NCBI RefSeq assembly: GCF_023525255.1
Contig: NZ_CP073355.1
Coordinates: forward strand, 496,001-560,000
Length of the DNA: 64,000 nucleotides
Reading direction: 5' to 3'
Source: Thermospira aquatica
Lineage (GTDB): Bacteria; Spirochaetota; Brevinematia; Brevinematales; Thermospiraceae
This document shows, one piece after another, positions 55,836 through 63,912 of this stretch. The first letter of the stretch is position 1. Every line of letters begins with the position of its first letter. Below the pieces are notes generated by a model. The model was given only the letters and a program-made list of their open reading frames with translations, was not told where the DNA came from and ran no database searches. The translations under genes and the position numbers were made by a program.

Positions 55836-57368
55836 TTACATACCAATACCGGCCATTTTCAGACCCAGCACTTCCATTTCTTCTTTGGTCATACCAACAG
55901 CCCGGAGTCTTTCTCTATTTCCACGCAAGCTCTCAATGGCATTCAGTCCCATACTTCCGAGAACCTCTTTCATCTCAATCTGCCAGGCACGAAGCATGTT
56001 GGAAACACGTTCGGTGGCGATTTCAGGGTTCTGTCGTTTTGCCAGGAAGGGATCGTTGGTGGTAATACCCCATGCACAGCGGCCAGTATGACACTGCTGA
56101 CACATTGTACACCCAACAGCAATGAGCGCTGCGCTAGCGACATACACAGCATCTGCACCGAGAGCAATAGCCTTGAGCGCATCTGCGGCGCTTCGGATAC
56201 CTCCCGCAGCCACCAGACCTACGTTTTCACGTATACCCTCCTGACGAAGACGGTCGTCAACGACGGCAATAGCAAGTTCGATGGGGATACCCGTATGCTC
56301 ACGAACAATGGTTGGTGTGGCACCCGTTCCTCCACGGTACCCATCCACAACAATCACATCGGCCCCTGCCCGGGCAATCCCTGAAGCAATGGCTGCAATA
56401 TTATGCACGGCAGCCACCTTGACACTTACCGGTTTCTCATAACGGGTAGCCTCCTTGAGGGCATAGATAAGCTGACGAAGATCCTCGATCGAATAAATAT
56501 CGTGGTGGGGCGCAGGAGAAATAGCATCACTTCCCACCGGAATCATACGCGTCTTAGAGATCTCTTCAAGCACCTTCTCTCCAGGAAGATGTCCACCAAT
56601 ACCTGGTTTTGCTCCCTGCCCAATTTTGATCTCTATCGCTCCACCTGCTTTGAGATACTCCTCGTGAACACCGAAACGCCCTGAGGCTACCTGAACAATG
56701 GTATTGGGCCCATACTTGTAGAGACTTCGATGCAGCCCCCCCTCTCCTGTACTCCAGTATGTTCCATAAGCCTGAGCGGTAGCAGCCAAAGCTTTTTGTA
56801 CATTGAGGTTAATTGAACCAAATGACATTGGACCAAAAATGATGGGAATATCCAGTTTCATAAGAGGAGAAAGTTTTGTTGTAAGTTCTACTTTGTTGGC
56901 ATCACGAGAGACATTCACCTCTCGCCCACGGTTGCCCATATACGTACGAAGTTCCATCGGTTCACGAAGGGGATCGATAGAAGGGTTGGTCACCTGACAG
57001 GCATCAAAAAGCATCCTATCAAAATACACAGGCTGGGTCTGCATATCGTTTCCCATACCGGTAAGACCGATCGCACCACTCTCTGCATTGAGGTAGATAT
57101 TGCGAATCTCGCGCTTGGACCAGTAACCATGAGAACGAAAAGCGCTTGGATTTGGCTGAATAGAAATCGCATCCGTAGGACAATAGGCCTCACATCGATG
57201 ACATCCCACACATTTACTGTGAATAGAATCTATTCTCTCCCGATCAGGATCCCAAAAGTTTGCCTCAAAGGAACACTGGGTCACACAACCCTGACATTTG
57301 ATACAACGGTCCTGATCGCGAACAACACGAAAATCGTAGAAATTCGTAACAATTGGCTGATAAAGCAT
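55836..57368 (-). CDS. Glutamate synthase FMN-binding core (archaeal type)
   Basis: 510 residues. It begins with a two-cluster ferredoxin domain (CIKCQGCVTQC and CVGCHRCEAYCP, about 17-60). The FMN-binding TIM barrel typical of GltB domain 2 follows: PIIFGPMSFGSINLNVQKAL, STGEGGLHRSLYKYG, KIGQGAKPGIGGHLPGEKV, VIVVDGYRGGTGATP, GLVAAGGIRSAADALKAIALGAD, and a cysteine cluster GCTMCQQCHTGRCAWGITT for a 3Fe-4S site. It makes glutamate from 2-oxoglutarate and glutamine-derived ammonia. Amidotransferase and GXGXG domains are on separate genes directly upstream. The start at 57368 gives MLYQPIVTNFYDFRV; the upstream ribosome site is AGGAGG. Confidence 0.93.
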   Translation of the reverse strand: MLYQPIVTNFYDFRVVRDQDRCIKCQGCVTQCSFEANFWDPDRERIDSIHSKCVGCHRCEAYCPTDAISIQPNPSAFRSHGYWSKREIRNIYLNAESGAIGLTGMGNDMQTQPVYFDRMLFDACQVTNPSIDPLREPMELRTYMGNRGREVNVSRDANKVELTTKLSPLMKLDIPIIFGPMSFGSINLNVQKALAATAQAYGTYWSTGEGGLHRSLYKYGPNTIVQVASGRFGVHEEYLKAGGAIEIKIGQGAKPGIGGHLPGEKVLEEISKTRMIPVGSDAISPAPHHDIYSIEDLRQLIYALKEATRYEKPVSVKVAAVHNIAAIASGIARAGADVIVVDGYRGGTGATPTIVREHTGIPIELAIAVVDDRLRQEGIRENVGLVAAGGIRSAADALKAIALGADAVYVASAALIAVGCTMCQQCHTGRCAWGITTNDPFLAKRQNPEIATERVSNMLRAWQIEMKEVLGSMGLNAIESLRGNRERLRAVGMTKEEMEVLGLKMAGIGM

Positions 57369-57385
57369 GCTTTTCCTCCTCTGCC

Positions 57386-58216
57386 TTAACGATCACGGAC
57401 AGATCGAGTATAGGGATACCCGTTGTCCTCGTATGATGAAGGCACCAGCTGTTTTCGATTCGTGAGCGTATGCCACCCTGGTACATAGTGTTTTCCATAG
57501 GGACGCTTACTCACCGGAATGAGTTTGGTAAACGGCACCTTGAGAATCTCTTTCATATCATAGCCAAACTCTCTACAAAAGTTTTCAAGAAGAGGTTTCA
57601 GGATCTTCTCATCCTCACTGTCAATATCAAAAGGCTTAGCCTCTTTCCCCAGGGTTGAGGGATCGACTTTACCCCGGATATAAATGCGTCCACCATGCAT
57701 ACCCGTAGAGAGATAATCTCCTGTAAGAGCATCACCCCTGGATGTGTTCAAGCCGAGAAGAACAAGCACCCCTCCGGCCATATACTCGCCAAAAAAGTCT
57801 CCCGCACACCCACCAATAACCGCCTTGGGAATAAAGTCCATATACTCCTTCATGTGAATACCCACACGATAACCAACATCGCCTTTGATATAGACCTCTC
57901 CACCCCGCATCCCATAAAAAAGCACATCCCCGGCATCACCATGAATAAAGATTTTTCCGGCATTCATCGTATTTCCAACACCATCCTGAGCATTTCCATA
58001 CACACGAATAGTGGGACCATTCATAAAAGCAGCGAGATCATTTCCCGGTGTGCCATGCACTTCGATAAGAATATCCTCCCCTCGAAGACCATCACCAATG
58101 AAACGCTGCCCCAAAACATTGTCAATACGAATGTGCTTTTCGCCATTCTGTACTGCCTCATAGACAAGGGTGTTGAGTTCCCTGTAGTGGAGATTTTTTG
58201 CATCTATAACTTTCAT
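57386..58216 (-). CDS. Glutamate synthase GXGXG (alpha subunit C-terminal) domain protein
   Basis: 276 residues from the ATG at 58216, after AAGGAGA. A right-handed beta-helix with repeated G-x-x-G-x-x-x-G turns: AVQNGEKHIRIDNVLGQRF, NAGKIFIHGDAGDVLFYGMR, GGEVYIKGDVGYRVGIHMKE, GGCAGDFFGEYMAGGVLVLL, STGMHGGRIYIRG. In one-piece GltB this domain braces the ammonia tunnel. Here it is a free subunit between the amidotransferase and FMN-core genes. A C-terminal extension (about 225-276) is outside the core fold. Confidence 0.92.
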   Translation of the reverse strand: MKVIDAKNLHYRELNTLVYEAVQNGEKHIRIDNVLGQRFIGDGLRGEDILIEVHGTPGNDLAAFMNGPTIRVYGNAQDGVGNTMNAGKIFIHGDAGDVLFYGMRGGEVYIKGDVGYRVGIHMKEYMDFIPKAVIGGCAGDFFGEYMAGGVLVLLGLNTSRGDALTGDYLSTGMHGGRIYIRGKVDPSTLGKEAKPFDIDSEDEKILKPLLENFCREFGYDMKEILKVPFTKLIPVSKRPYGKHYVPGWHTLTNRKQLVPSSYEDNGYPYTRSVRDR

Positions 58217-58226
58217 GGTTTTCTCC

Positions 58227-59330
58227 TTATTCTTCGTAGCCTTTGAGAAAAGCAAACACAGGTTCACCCGCTCGTGGATGCCAGATGCGATCGAGATCGG
58301 GTTGAATCAACCGGATGGAAGCCTCTTCACTGGATACATAGACTGAATCTCCTTTGTACCCAACCACCATCGGTCTCAATTTACCACGGTCTGCAATAGC
58401 CATAAATCCCCCCTCAAACCCAATGATAAAAGCAAAAGGACCATTGAAAAGGAGACCTCCATAAGAAGACCGCAACCGAATATGAAGATCACGTTCCTCA
58501 GGAGAAAGCTTATCAATATCCTTCCAAAACTTTGAGGCAAACACCGATGCCACAGCCTTCCAGGGAAGTTTATGTCGGCGCCGGAGAAGATCAACACCAT
58601 ACGCCACAACCTCGGTATCTGTTCTCATCGAACACTCGTACCCAAAACTTTCAAGATAACGGCGATTGATACCATACGAAGAAATCTCTCCATTATGAAC
58701 CACCGAGTAATTCAACATTGTGAAGGGATGGGCCCCTCCCCACCATCCAGGGGTATTTGTCGGGAAGCGACTATGCGCTATCCACGTGTGCGCCTTGTAT
58801 TCATCGAGGCGAAAGAAATCCCCAATATCATGGGCTTCTCCTACTCCCTTAAAAGCACCCATGTTCTTTCCACTTGAGAGAACAAAAGCCCCGTTGATAT
58901 ACTTATTGATAGCAATAACCTTCTCTCGCACATAATCATCCGCTTCTTTGAACTGAAGATAGGTTTCAGGTATCTTACAGAAATAACGGTAGAAGAGAGG
59001 GGGATTGGTGATGTTCTTGTTGGGTCTGGTAGGGATCTGTTCCTCCAGATCAATGGCAAAAGAAGACTTGATAAAACTCTCCGTCTCCTTGCGAGCCTCA
59101 TTGTTGTCGTACATCATGTGCAGGGCATAGTGATCCTTGTAGGATTCATACAGCCCGTACACAGCGAAGCCGCCACCAAGTCCATTTCCGCGCTCCCTCA
59201 TGTGCTCAATAGCACGGATAATATTGTTTCCATCCTCCTTGCGTCCATCGCGGTGAATAAACCCGATGAGTCCACAACCGGATGTGTCTTTTTCCCCATA
59301 GGGGATGACGTCCTCATAGGTATAGGGCAT
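58227..59330 (-). CDS. Glutamate synthase class-II glutamine amidotransferase subunit
   Basis: 367 residues from the ATG at 59330, after AAGGAGAG. The Ntn-type glutaminase domain has its nucleophile cysteine in DTSGCGLIGFIHRDG (Cys20) rather than at residue 2, so a propeptide or internal arrangement is implied, as in the archaeal-type family. Other motifs are WIAHSRFPTNTPGWWGGAHPF, VVHNGEISSYGINRRYLE and MRTDTEVVAYGVDLL. It releases ammonia from glutamine for the FMN core. First gene of the five-gene cluster. Confidence 0.9.
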   Translation of the reverse strand: MPYTYEDVIPYGEKDTSGCGLIGFIHRDGRKEDGNNIIRAIEHMRERGNGLGGGFAVYGLYESYKDHYALHMMYDNNEARKETESFIKSSFAIDLEEQIPTRPNKNITNPPLFYRYFCKIPETYLQFKEADDYVREKVIAINKYINGAFVLSSGKNMGAFKGVGEAHDIGDFFRLDEYKAHTWIAHSRFPTNTPGWWGGAHPFTMLNYSVVHNGEISSYGINRRYLESFGYECSMRTDTEVVAYGVDLLRRRHKLPWKAVASVFASKFWKDIDKLSPEERDLHIRLRSSYGGLLFNGPFAFIIGFEGGFMAIADRGKLRPMVVGYKGDSVYVSSEEASIRLIQPDLDRIWHPRAGEPVFAFLKGYEE

Positions 59331-59368
59331 ATTTTCTCTCCTTACCTTCTGAAAATGAAAGGGCATAC

Positions 59369-59397
59369 AGGATAAAGGGAAAAAGCAAATATTGCAA
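59369..59397 (-). promoter_or_regulatory. Possible promoter for the glutamate synthase cluster
   Basis: Minus strand: TTGCAA (59397-59392), 17-base spacer, TATCCT (59374-59369), 39 bases upstream of the first ATG. The -10 is imperfect. Confidence 0.45.
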
Positions 59398-59981
59398 ATT
59401 TTTTCCTATTGTTTCTACAAAAAAGAACGTCTAGAGTGTATACTTCATTGTGTGTGATAGACAAAAGATAATCACATGTGTGATAATTAAATAATAAAAC
59501 CATCACAGGAGGCAAGATATGACTACCACGAAGAATATAGAGCTATTCACACCAAATTTGGCGAGCTTACAGCCATACGTGTTCCAAAAACTTGGAAAGC
59601 CGCAGCTGAGAAATATCTTTACCCGTTATTAAGGTGTCAAAATGAGAAGTTTTTGAAAAGAATGTTAAAAAAATTGGGAGTACTATTTTCAGCTTTACTA
59701 TGAGCAACACTCATGCATAAGAGAAAATATTCACAAGGAGGTTACCGTATGACCAGACACAATTTTCTTGACACAATGAGAACACCATAATACAAGAATA
59801 AGTTTTATATGTAACCAGAGAGACGAAAAATAGGGAAAACGCAAAAGACCTGATCTCTTCCTTTGCACCAACACCTACGCAGAGAAAATTTTTCACATAA
59901 GGGAAGCCGGAGTATCCCTAAACCCCAAACTTCCCTCGTTGTCACACACGTCAGCACTCAAAATAGCGACAAGACACTCCT
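59398..59981 (+). other. Gene-poor interval with two short ribosome-site-led reading frames, probable remnants
   Basis: AGGAGG precedes an ATG at 59520 that opens a 37-codon frame (MTTTKNIELFTPNLASLQPY ... FTRY). The same DNA in another frame stays open longer (YDYHEEYRAIHTKFGELTAI onward, to the stop ending at 59703) but has no start codon. A second strong AAGGAGG precedes an ATG at 59749 with only 12 codons. TGTGTGATA occurs twice near 59452 and 59474. These look like decayed gene starts. No family is recognised. Confidence 0.4.
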
Positions 59982-61181
59982 TTATTTATCAAGAAGATGT
60001 TCATCCCAGAGTTCATTCAGATTGTCTGGATAAAGCTCGAGAACCTTCTTGTAGAGTTTTTCCATACGGTTGACATGGTTCTCGGCACTGAACTTCGAGG
60101 AAATACGAAGCGCCTCTTCAGAGAAAAGCTTCAGCTTTTTTTCATCCGTGATGAGGTCTTCAACTATCGCGGTCATGGCTTCGTCGGTATCCGCCATATA
60201 GCCGTTTTTCCCTTCTTCAATGAGATCGAGATAGCTATCGTCTCTTCGGGCAACAGAGGGAACACCACAGATCGCAGCCTCAATAAGGGTCATAGGGTGA
60301 ACCTCCGAAAGCGAAGCTGTCACAAAAAGATTCGCGATAGAGTACAGGCGGTACACCTCCTTCCAGTCAACAAAACCGGTAAAAACTGTCTGCCCTGCCA
60401 AACCCAAATCGTTGGCACGCTTCTGAAGCTCTTCATGAGCCGGACCATCCCCAACAAACACCATTTTCACATTTTTGTGTTTTTTCATCACCGGCTCCAT
60501 GGCGTGGTAAAGCTCAATTACTCGTTTTTCCGGTCCAATACGACCAACAAAGATAAGAATCTTGTCCTCAGGAGAAAGCGAATATCGCTTCCGAAGATCG
60601 TGCAGCTCTTCTTGAGTCATGGGTTTTTGTTTAAACTTTACCATATCGATACCATTGGGAATAATCTGCACAGGAATTTCTGGTACCACAAGGTTATCGT
60701 ACTTTTTTGCTTTAATGGAAGGCGCTACAATCACACTCGTGCCTTTCATATAGAAGCGGAAATACGTTCTCCAGATAGATTTCATCCCGAGAATGAAAGA
60801 ATAGTTGCTGTACATCTCCCACATCGTATGGGTAGTCGAGATCCGGGGTATACCCAGTTTTCTGGCAGCGTGTTTAGCCGCAAGTCCTACCATAAACTCG
60901 GTATGAGAGTGGATAAGTTCTACCTTGTGTTCCTTCAGAAAATTAATAACCTTCTTGTTGTTGACCAGGGCTGCTCCAAACCCCTGCTTCGATCCAAAAT
61001 CAAGCTCAAGCTGGGGAATAAGGAGAACATCCGGATCCTTATTCTCATAGCCTTTCACCAATACAGAAACAATACAAACATGATGCCCCTTTTTTTCAAG
61101 ACCTTCCTTTAGCTGTAGGGCAGAAGTAATAACTCCATTCTTCATCGGGGTAAAACAATCAAGGAAAAGGGCAATATTCAT
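59982..61181 (-). CDS. Group 4 glycosyltransferase (possibly diacylglycerol glucosyltransferase)
   Basis: 399 residues of GT-B fold. The acceptor-side start is MNIALFLDCFTPMKNGVITS, followed by HSHTEFMVGLAAKHAARKLG. The donor domain has ILIFVGRIGPEKRVIELYHA, the GT4 motif SLSEVHPMTLIEAAICGVPS (E-x7-E) and GKNGYMADTD. The N terminus and HSHTEF segment resemble 1,2-diacylglycerol 3-glucosyltransferases that make glycolipids, but the acceptor is not provable from sequence. No signal peptide; probably a peripheral membrane protein. The ATG at 61181 is preceded by AAGGAGG. Monocistronic. Confidence 0.85.
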   Translation of the reverse strand: MNIALFLDCFTPMKNGVITSALQLKEGLEKKGHHVCIVSVLVKGYENKDPDVLLIPQLELDFGSKQGFGAALVNNKKVINFLKEHKVELIHSHTEFMVGLAAKHAARKLGIPRISTTHTMWEMYSNYSFILGMKSIWRTYFRFYMKGTSVIVAPSIKAKKYDNLVVPEIPVQIIPNGIDMVKFKQKPMTQEELHDLRKRYSLSPEDKILIFVGRIGPEKRVIELYHAMEPVMKKHKNVKMVFVGDGPAHEELQKRANDLGLAGQTVFTGFVDWKEVYRLYSIANLFVTASLSEVHPMTLIEAAICGVPSVARRDDSYLDLIEEGKNGYMADTDEAMTAIVEDLITDEKKLKLFSEEALRISSKFSAENHVNRMEKLYKKVLELYPDNLNELWDEHLLDK

Positions 61182-61201
61182 AGACTCCTCCTTGTATTTT
61201 T

Positions 61202-61230
61202 ATCATACAGAGAAAAGAAAAAAAAAGCAA
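61202..61230 (-). promoter_or_regulatory. Sigma-70-type promoter for the glycosyltransferase
   Basis: Minus strand: TTGCTT (61230-61225), 17-base spacer, TATGAT (61207-61202), 21 bases before the ATG at 61181. Confidence 0.6.
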
Positions 61231-61444
61231 GGAGAAAATAGCAAAAAGAAGAACCATACGCTGAAAAAATACCTGTCAGCAGAAAAAATGGTGGTTTCTT
61301 TCCCCCGTCTGGAAAGCTCAAACACATAAAAGGGTAAAAATTGTCTCTTTTGAGCGTATTCAGCAAAAAAACTCTAAAATACAAAAAAACTATTTCTTCT
61401 TTTTCTTATGAATTCTCCAAAAATTCCGATATCTTATAATAACT

Positions 61445-62425
61445 ATGATTACGGTAAGTCATATTGTTTTATCCGAAAAAGAACAATCGATACAAAGTCG
61501 GATTGTTCATGTACAGGTTATAGAACGAAGGGAAGATACCTTGCGAATCAGGGTGAATCAAATGGAAACACTTGCGCGTACAACCGAACCGGTGGGAGAC
61601 GAGTTTCTCGCCCTGGCTGAGATTGTAGAGAGTGAGCATGGTGCAACCATAAAACTTACGCCCCTTGGATGGTTAGAACAAAAAGAACGTCTTTCCCTCC
61701 ATGAAAAGCGCAATCTCCTCGCTACGGTAAAAGAACATCTCGTTCTCATGGGACTCTCACCGTGGGAGGAATACCTTCCATGGGCATACACTTTAACCAA
61801 ACATGGCCTTCCTCTCAAGCAATCCCTTCTTCAGCAACTCGTGAGCCTTTCAAGACGATACGATAGCGCTACGATAAACTGGATACTGGAGGCGATGCGC
61901 CAGGGATTTATTCTGTCCGAAGAAAGCGCAGACTTCTTGAGACATCTCACATCATGGATCTTCTCCTCCATGCCTGACGAAGAATTTCCCGATACCGCCG
62001 AAAAGGTTAAAAAACTGTTTTCTTCGGAGAGAAATATTCCCCTCTGGCTTATAGAAATCTTTGGAGAAGCCCCATGGGTACGCTCTCTTCTTTTTTGTGT
62101 GAGATGGGAGAACACGTTAGCCCTTGCCCGTCATCAAAAAGAAAAAAACACCCTTTATTTTCTGATTGAAGAGGCGACATTGGGGCGATGGTATGTGCTT
62201 CTCGAATGGACAGAGCAAGCAATTACTGTGGGGATACGTATGGATCCTGGAATATGGGAGGTTTATAAAGACGATCTCGAAAAGTGGGCTCAAGAGAGCG
62301 AAAAACGATGGAACATGATCACCCCCCGGCGTGTAAACGTCAAAATTTTTCCATGGGAAAACCCGTGGGAGTTTTTTCTCTCAGAGGAAGAACCATCCAT
62401 GCGAGGTATTAACCTGTATGTATAA
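61445..62425 (+). CDS. Conserved hypothetical protein in the YlqG/FliK-like position
   Basis: 326 residues, no recognised domain. It is cytoplasmic by sequence, mostly helical and Trp-rich in the C-terminal half (LGRWYVLLEWTEQAITVGIR, VNVKIFPWENPWEFF). In several bacteria a gene of this size, related to flagellar hook-length control proteins, precedes the small FlhB-like gene (B. subtilis ylqG-ylqH). The following gene here is that FlhB-like protein, so a YlqG-like assignment is inferred from position. The ATG at 61445 has no ribosome site, and TATAAT lies only 4 bases upstream (61435-61440). Confidence 0.6.
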   Translation: MITVSHIVLSEKEQSIQSRIVHVQVIERREDTLRIRVNQMETLARTTEPVGDEFLALAEIVESEHGATIKLTPLGWLEQKERLSLHEKRNLLATVKEHLVLMGLSPWEEYLPWAYTLTKHGLPLKQSLLQQLVSLSRRYDSATINWILEAMRQGFILSEESADFLRHLTSWIFSSMPDEEFPDTAEKVKKLFSSERNIPLWLIEIFGEAPWVRSLLFCVRWENTLALARHQKEKNTLYFLIEEATLGRWYVLLEWTEQAITVGIRMDPGIWEVYKDDLEKWAQESEKRWNMITPRRVNVKIFPWENPWEFFLSEEEPSMRGINLYV

Positions 62426-62451
62426 CCGATATACATCGAAGGAGGTAAAAA

Positions 62452-62703
62452 ATGAATAAAGCTGTTGCCCTCAAATACGAACCAGAAATGGATGCTGCCC
62501 CCAAAATCCTTGCCAAGGGAGAAGGAGAGGTAGGAAAATACATCCTTGAACTCGCCCAAAAAAATCACGTGCCCATTTACAAAAATGATAAGCTGCTTGA
62601 ATCTCTCTATCGTCTCAAACAAAATGAAGAAATTCCCCCGGAACTCTATCAAATAGTTGCAGAAATTTTCAGTTTCGTGTATGCTTTAAAGAGCAAAAAA
62701 TAA
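62452..62703 (+). CDS. FlhB C-terminal-domain-like protein (YlqH/FhlB type)
   Basis: 83 residues matching the cytoplasmic C-terminal domain of FlhB/EscU export-gate proteins: AVALKYEPEMDAAPKILAKG, a HVPIYKNDKLLESLYRL segment and IPPELYQIVAEIFSFVYAL. The autocleavage motif NPTH and the FlhB membrane part are absent. Such free-standing domains can replace or regulate the FlhB C-terminal part in type III flagellar export in other bacteria. The ATG at 62452 follows GGAGG; spacing to its neighbours suggests an operon. Confidence 0.9.
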   Translation: MNKAVALKYEPEMDAAPKILAKGEGEVGKYILELAQKNHVPIYKNDKLLESLYRLKQNEEIPPELYQIVAEIFSFVYALKSKK

Positions 62704-62724
62704 AAAAAACCAAGGAAAGCTTAT

Positions 62725-63912
62725 ATGCCAGAGATGAGACGTATCCCCCTCTCTGACCTGCGGCCGGGCATGATTTTTGACAAATCTCTTTTTGACAGCA
62801 ATTACAATATCATCCTGCCAGCAAGGAAACCCCTGGATCGAGCCACAATTGGCATGTTGTACAACCGTGGCATCACAGAGGTGAGTACAGCAGGAGAACT
62901 TGTTGAAGTAGTTGATGAATCCAAAATCCACCCCAAAAAACACCCAACTCAAACGGAAACAGACGCTCAAAAAAAGGTTATTATAGACAAAGATGCGGCA
63001 AAACACATCGAATTCTACAAAAATGCCGTCACCAAAATCAATAACCTCTATCAAAGGTACAAAAAAGGAGAGAGTCTTGACATCAATCAGCTTCAACAAC
63101 TTGCTCATGAATTTGTCAACACCATCATGGCTGAAAAAAAAGTAGAGGTCTGGATTAATCTCATCAATGCGGCTGGTCGAGGGGATTATCTTTCTCTTCA
63201 CATTATCAATACGACGATTCTTGCGCTTCTTTTAGGCAAAAAACTGGGATACTCCGCTGTCAAACTCATCAACCTCACCATGGCAGCTCTGTTGTTTGAT
63301 ATTGGAATGCTGAAAATCCCGGCATACATTGTTGAGAAAGAGGAAAAGCTTACCCCGGAAGAATTTAATCAGATCAAAACCCATCCCATTCATAGTTATC
63401 AAATTATCGCCCGTGAACTCAGTTTGCCTGTGGAGATCGCCCGTGTGGGCCTGGAACACCATGAACGCTTTGATGGCACAGGCTATCCCCGACACCTCAA
63501 AGGACAGGAAATCTCTGAAATGAGTCGCATTATGGCTATAGTAGACACCTACGAGGCTCTCACCAAAAAGCGATCCTACCGTGAAAAGAAAGAATCCTAC
63601 GATGCCATGAGACTCATCCTCGGTGAAGGCTCTCGAAAGTTTGACCCTGAAATCTTAAAGGTTTTCCTCTCACTTATGTCCGTATATCCTGTAGGAAGCT
63701 ATGTACAGCTTAACAACAAATGTATAGCTCGTGTCGTTGCTTCCGACAGTGTTTCCCCATTTCGTCCTACGGTGAAGATAGTCCGAGACGAGTTCGGGGA
63801 TACCGTCGAGGATGGAGAGATTATTCGACTTGCCAAAGAAACAGATCTCTACATCGTCAAGGTTGTTTATTCCAGTGAGATCCAATCAGAGAACAATGCT
63901 TCCCTCAGTTAA
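62725..63912 (+). CDS. HD-GYP-domain protein with altered HD motif (FD)
   Basis: 395 residues. An N-terminal DUF3391-like region (about 5-75, RRIPLSDLRPGMIFDKSLFD ... LYNRGITEVST) is followed by a charged linker and an HD-GYP domain (about 150-320). HHERFDGTGYPRHLKGQEIS and IVDTYEALTKKRSYR are well preserved. The metal-binding HD pair is replaced by Phe191-Asp192 in AALLFDIGMLKIP, and the usual GKIGIP is GMLKIP. HD-GYP proteins hydrolyse cyclic di-GMP; this one may be weak or inactive and act as a receptor. A 75-residue beta-rich C-terminal tail follows. The ATG at 62725 has only a weak AAGGAAAG site. Its end overlaps yraN by 17 bases. Confidence 0.88.
   Translation: MPEMRRIPLSDLRPGMIFDKSLFDSNYNIILPARKPLDRATIGMLYNRGITEVSTAGELVEVVDESKIHPKKHPTQTETDAQKKVIIDKDAAKHIEFYKNAVTKINNLYQRYKKGESLDINQLQQLAHEFVNTIMAEKKVEVWINLINAAGRGDYLSLHIINTTILALLLGKKLGYSAVKLINLTMAALLFDIGMLKIPAYIVEKEEKLTPEEFNQIKTHPIHSYQIIARELSLPVEIARVGLEHHERFDGTGYPRHLKGQEISEMSRIMAIVDTYEALTKKRSYREKKESYDAMRLILGEGSRKFDPEILKVFLSLMSVYPVGSYVQLNNKCIARVVASDSVSPFRPTVKIVRDEFGDTVEDGEIIRLAKETDLYIVKVVYSSEIQSENNASLS

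Noticed and set aside
59997-61112. 371-codon plus-strand open frame opposite the glycosyltransferase
   Set aside because: It is antisense to a gene with full GT4 motifs, has no ribosome site, and its composition (Arg/His/Phe-rich) is that of a shadow frame.
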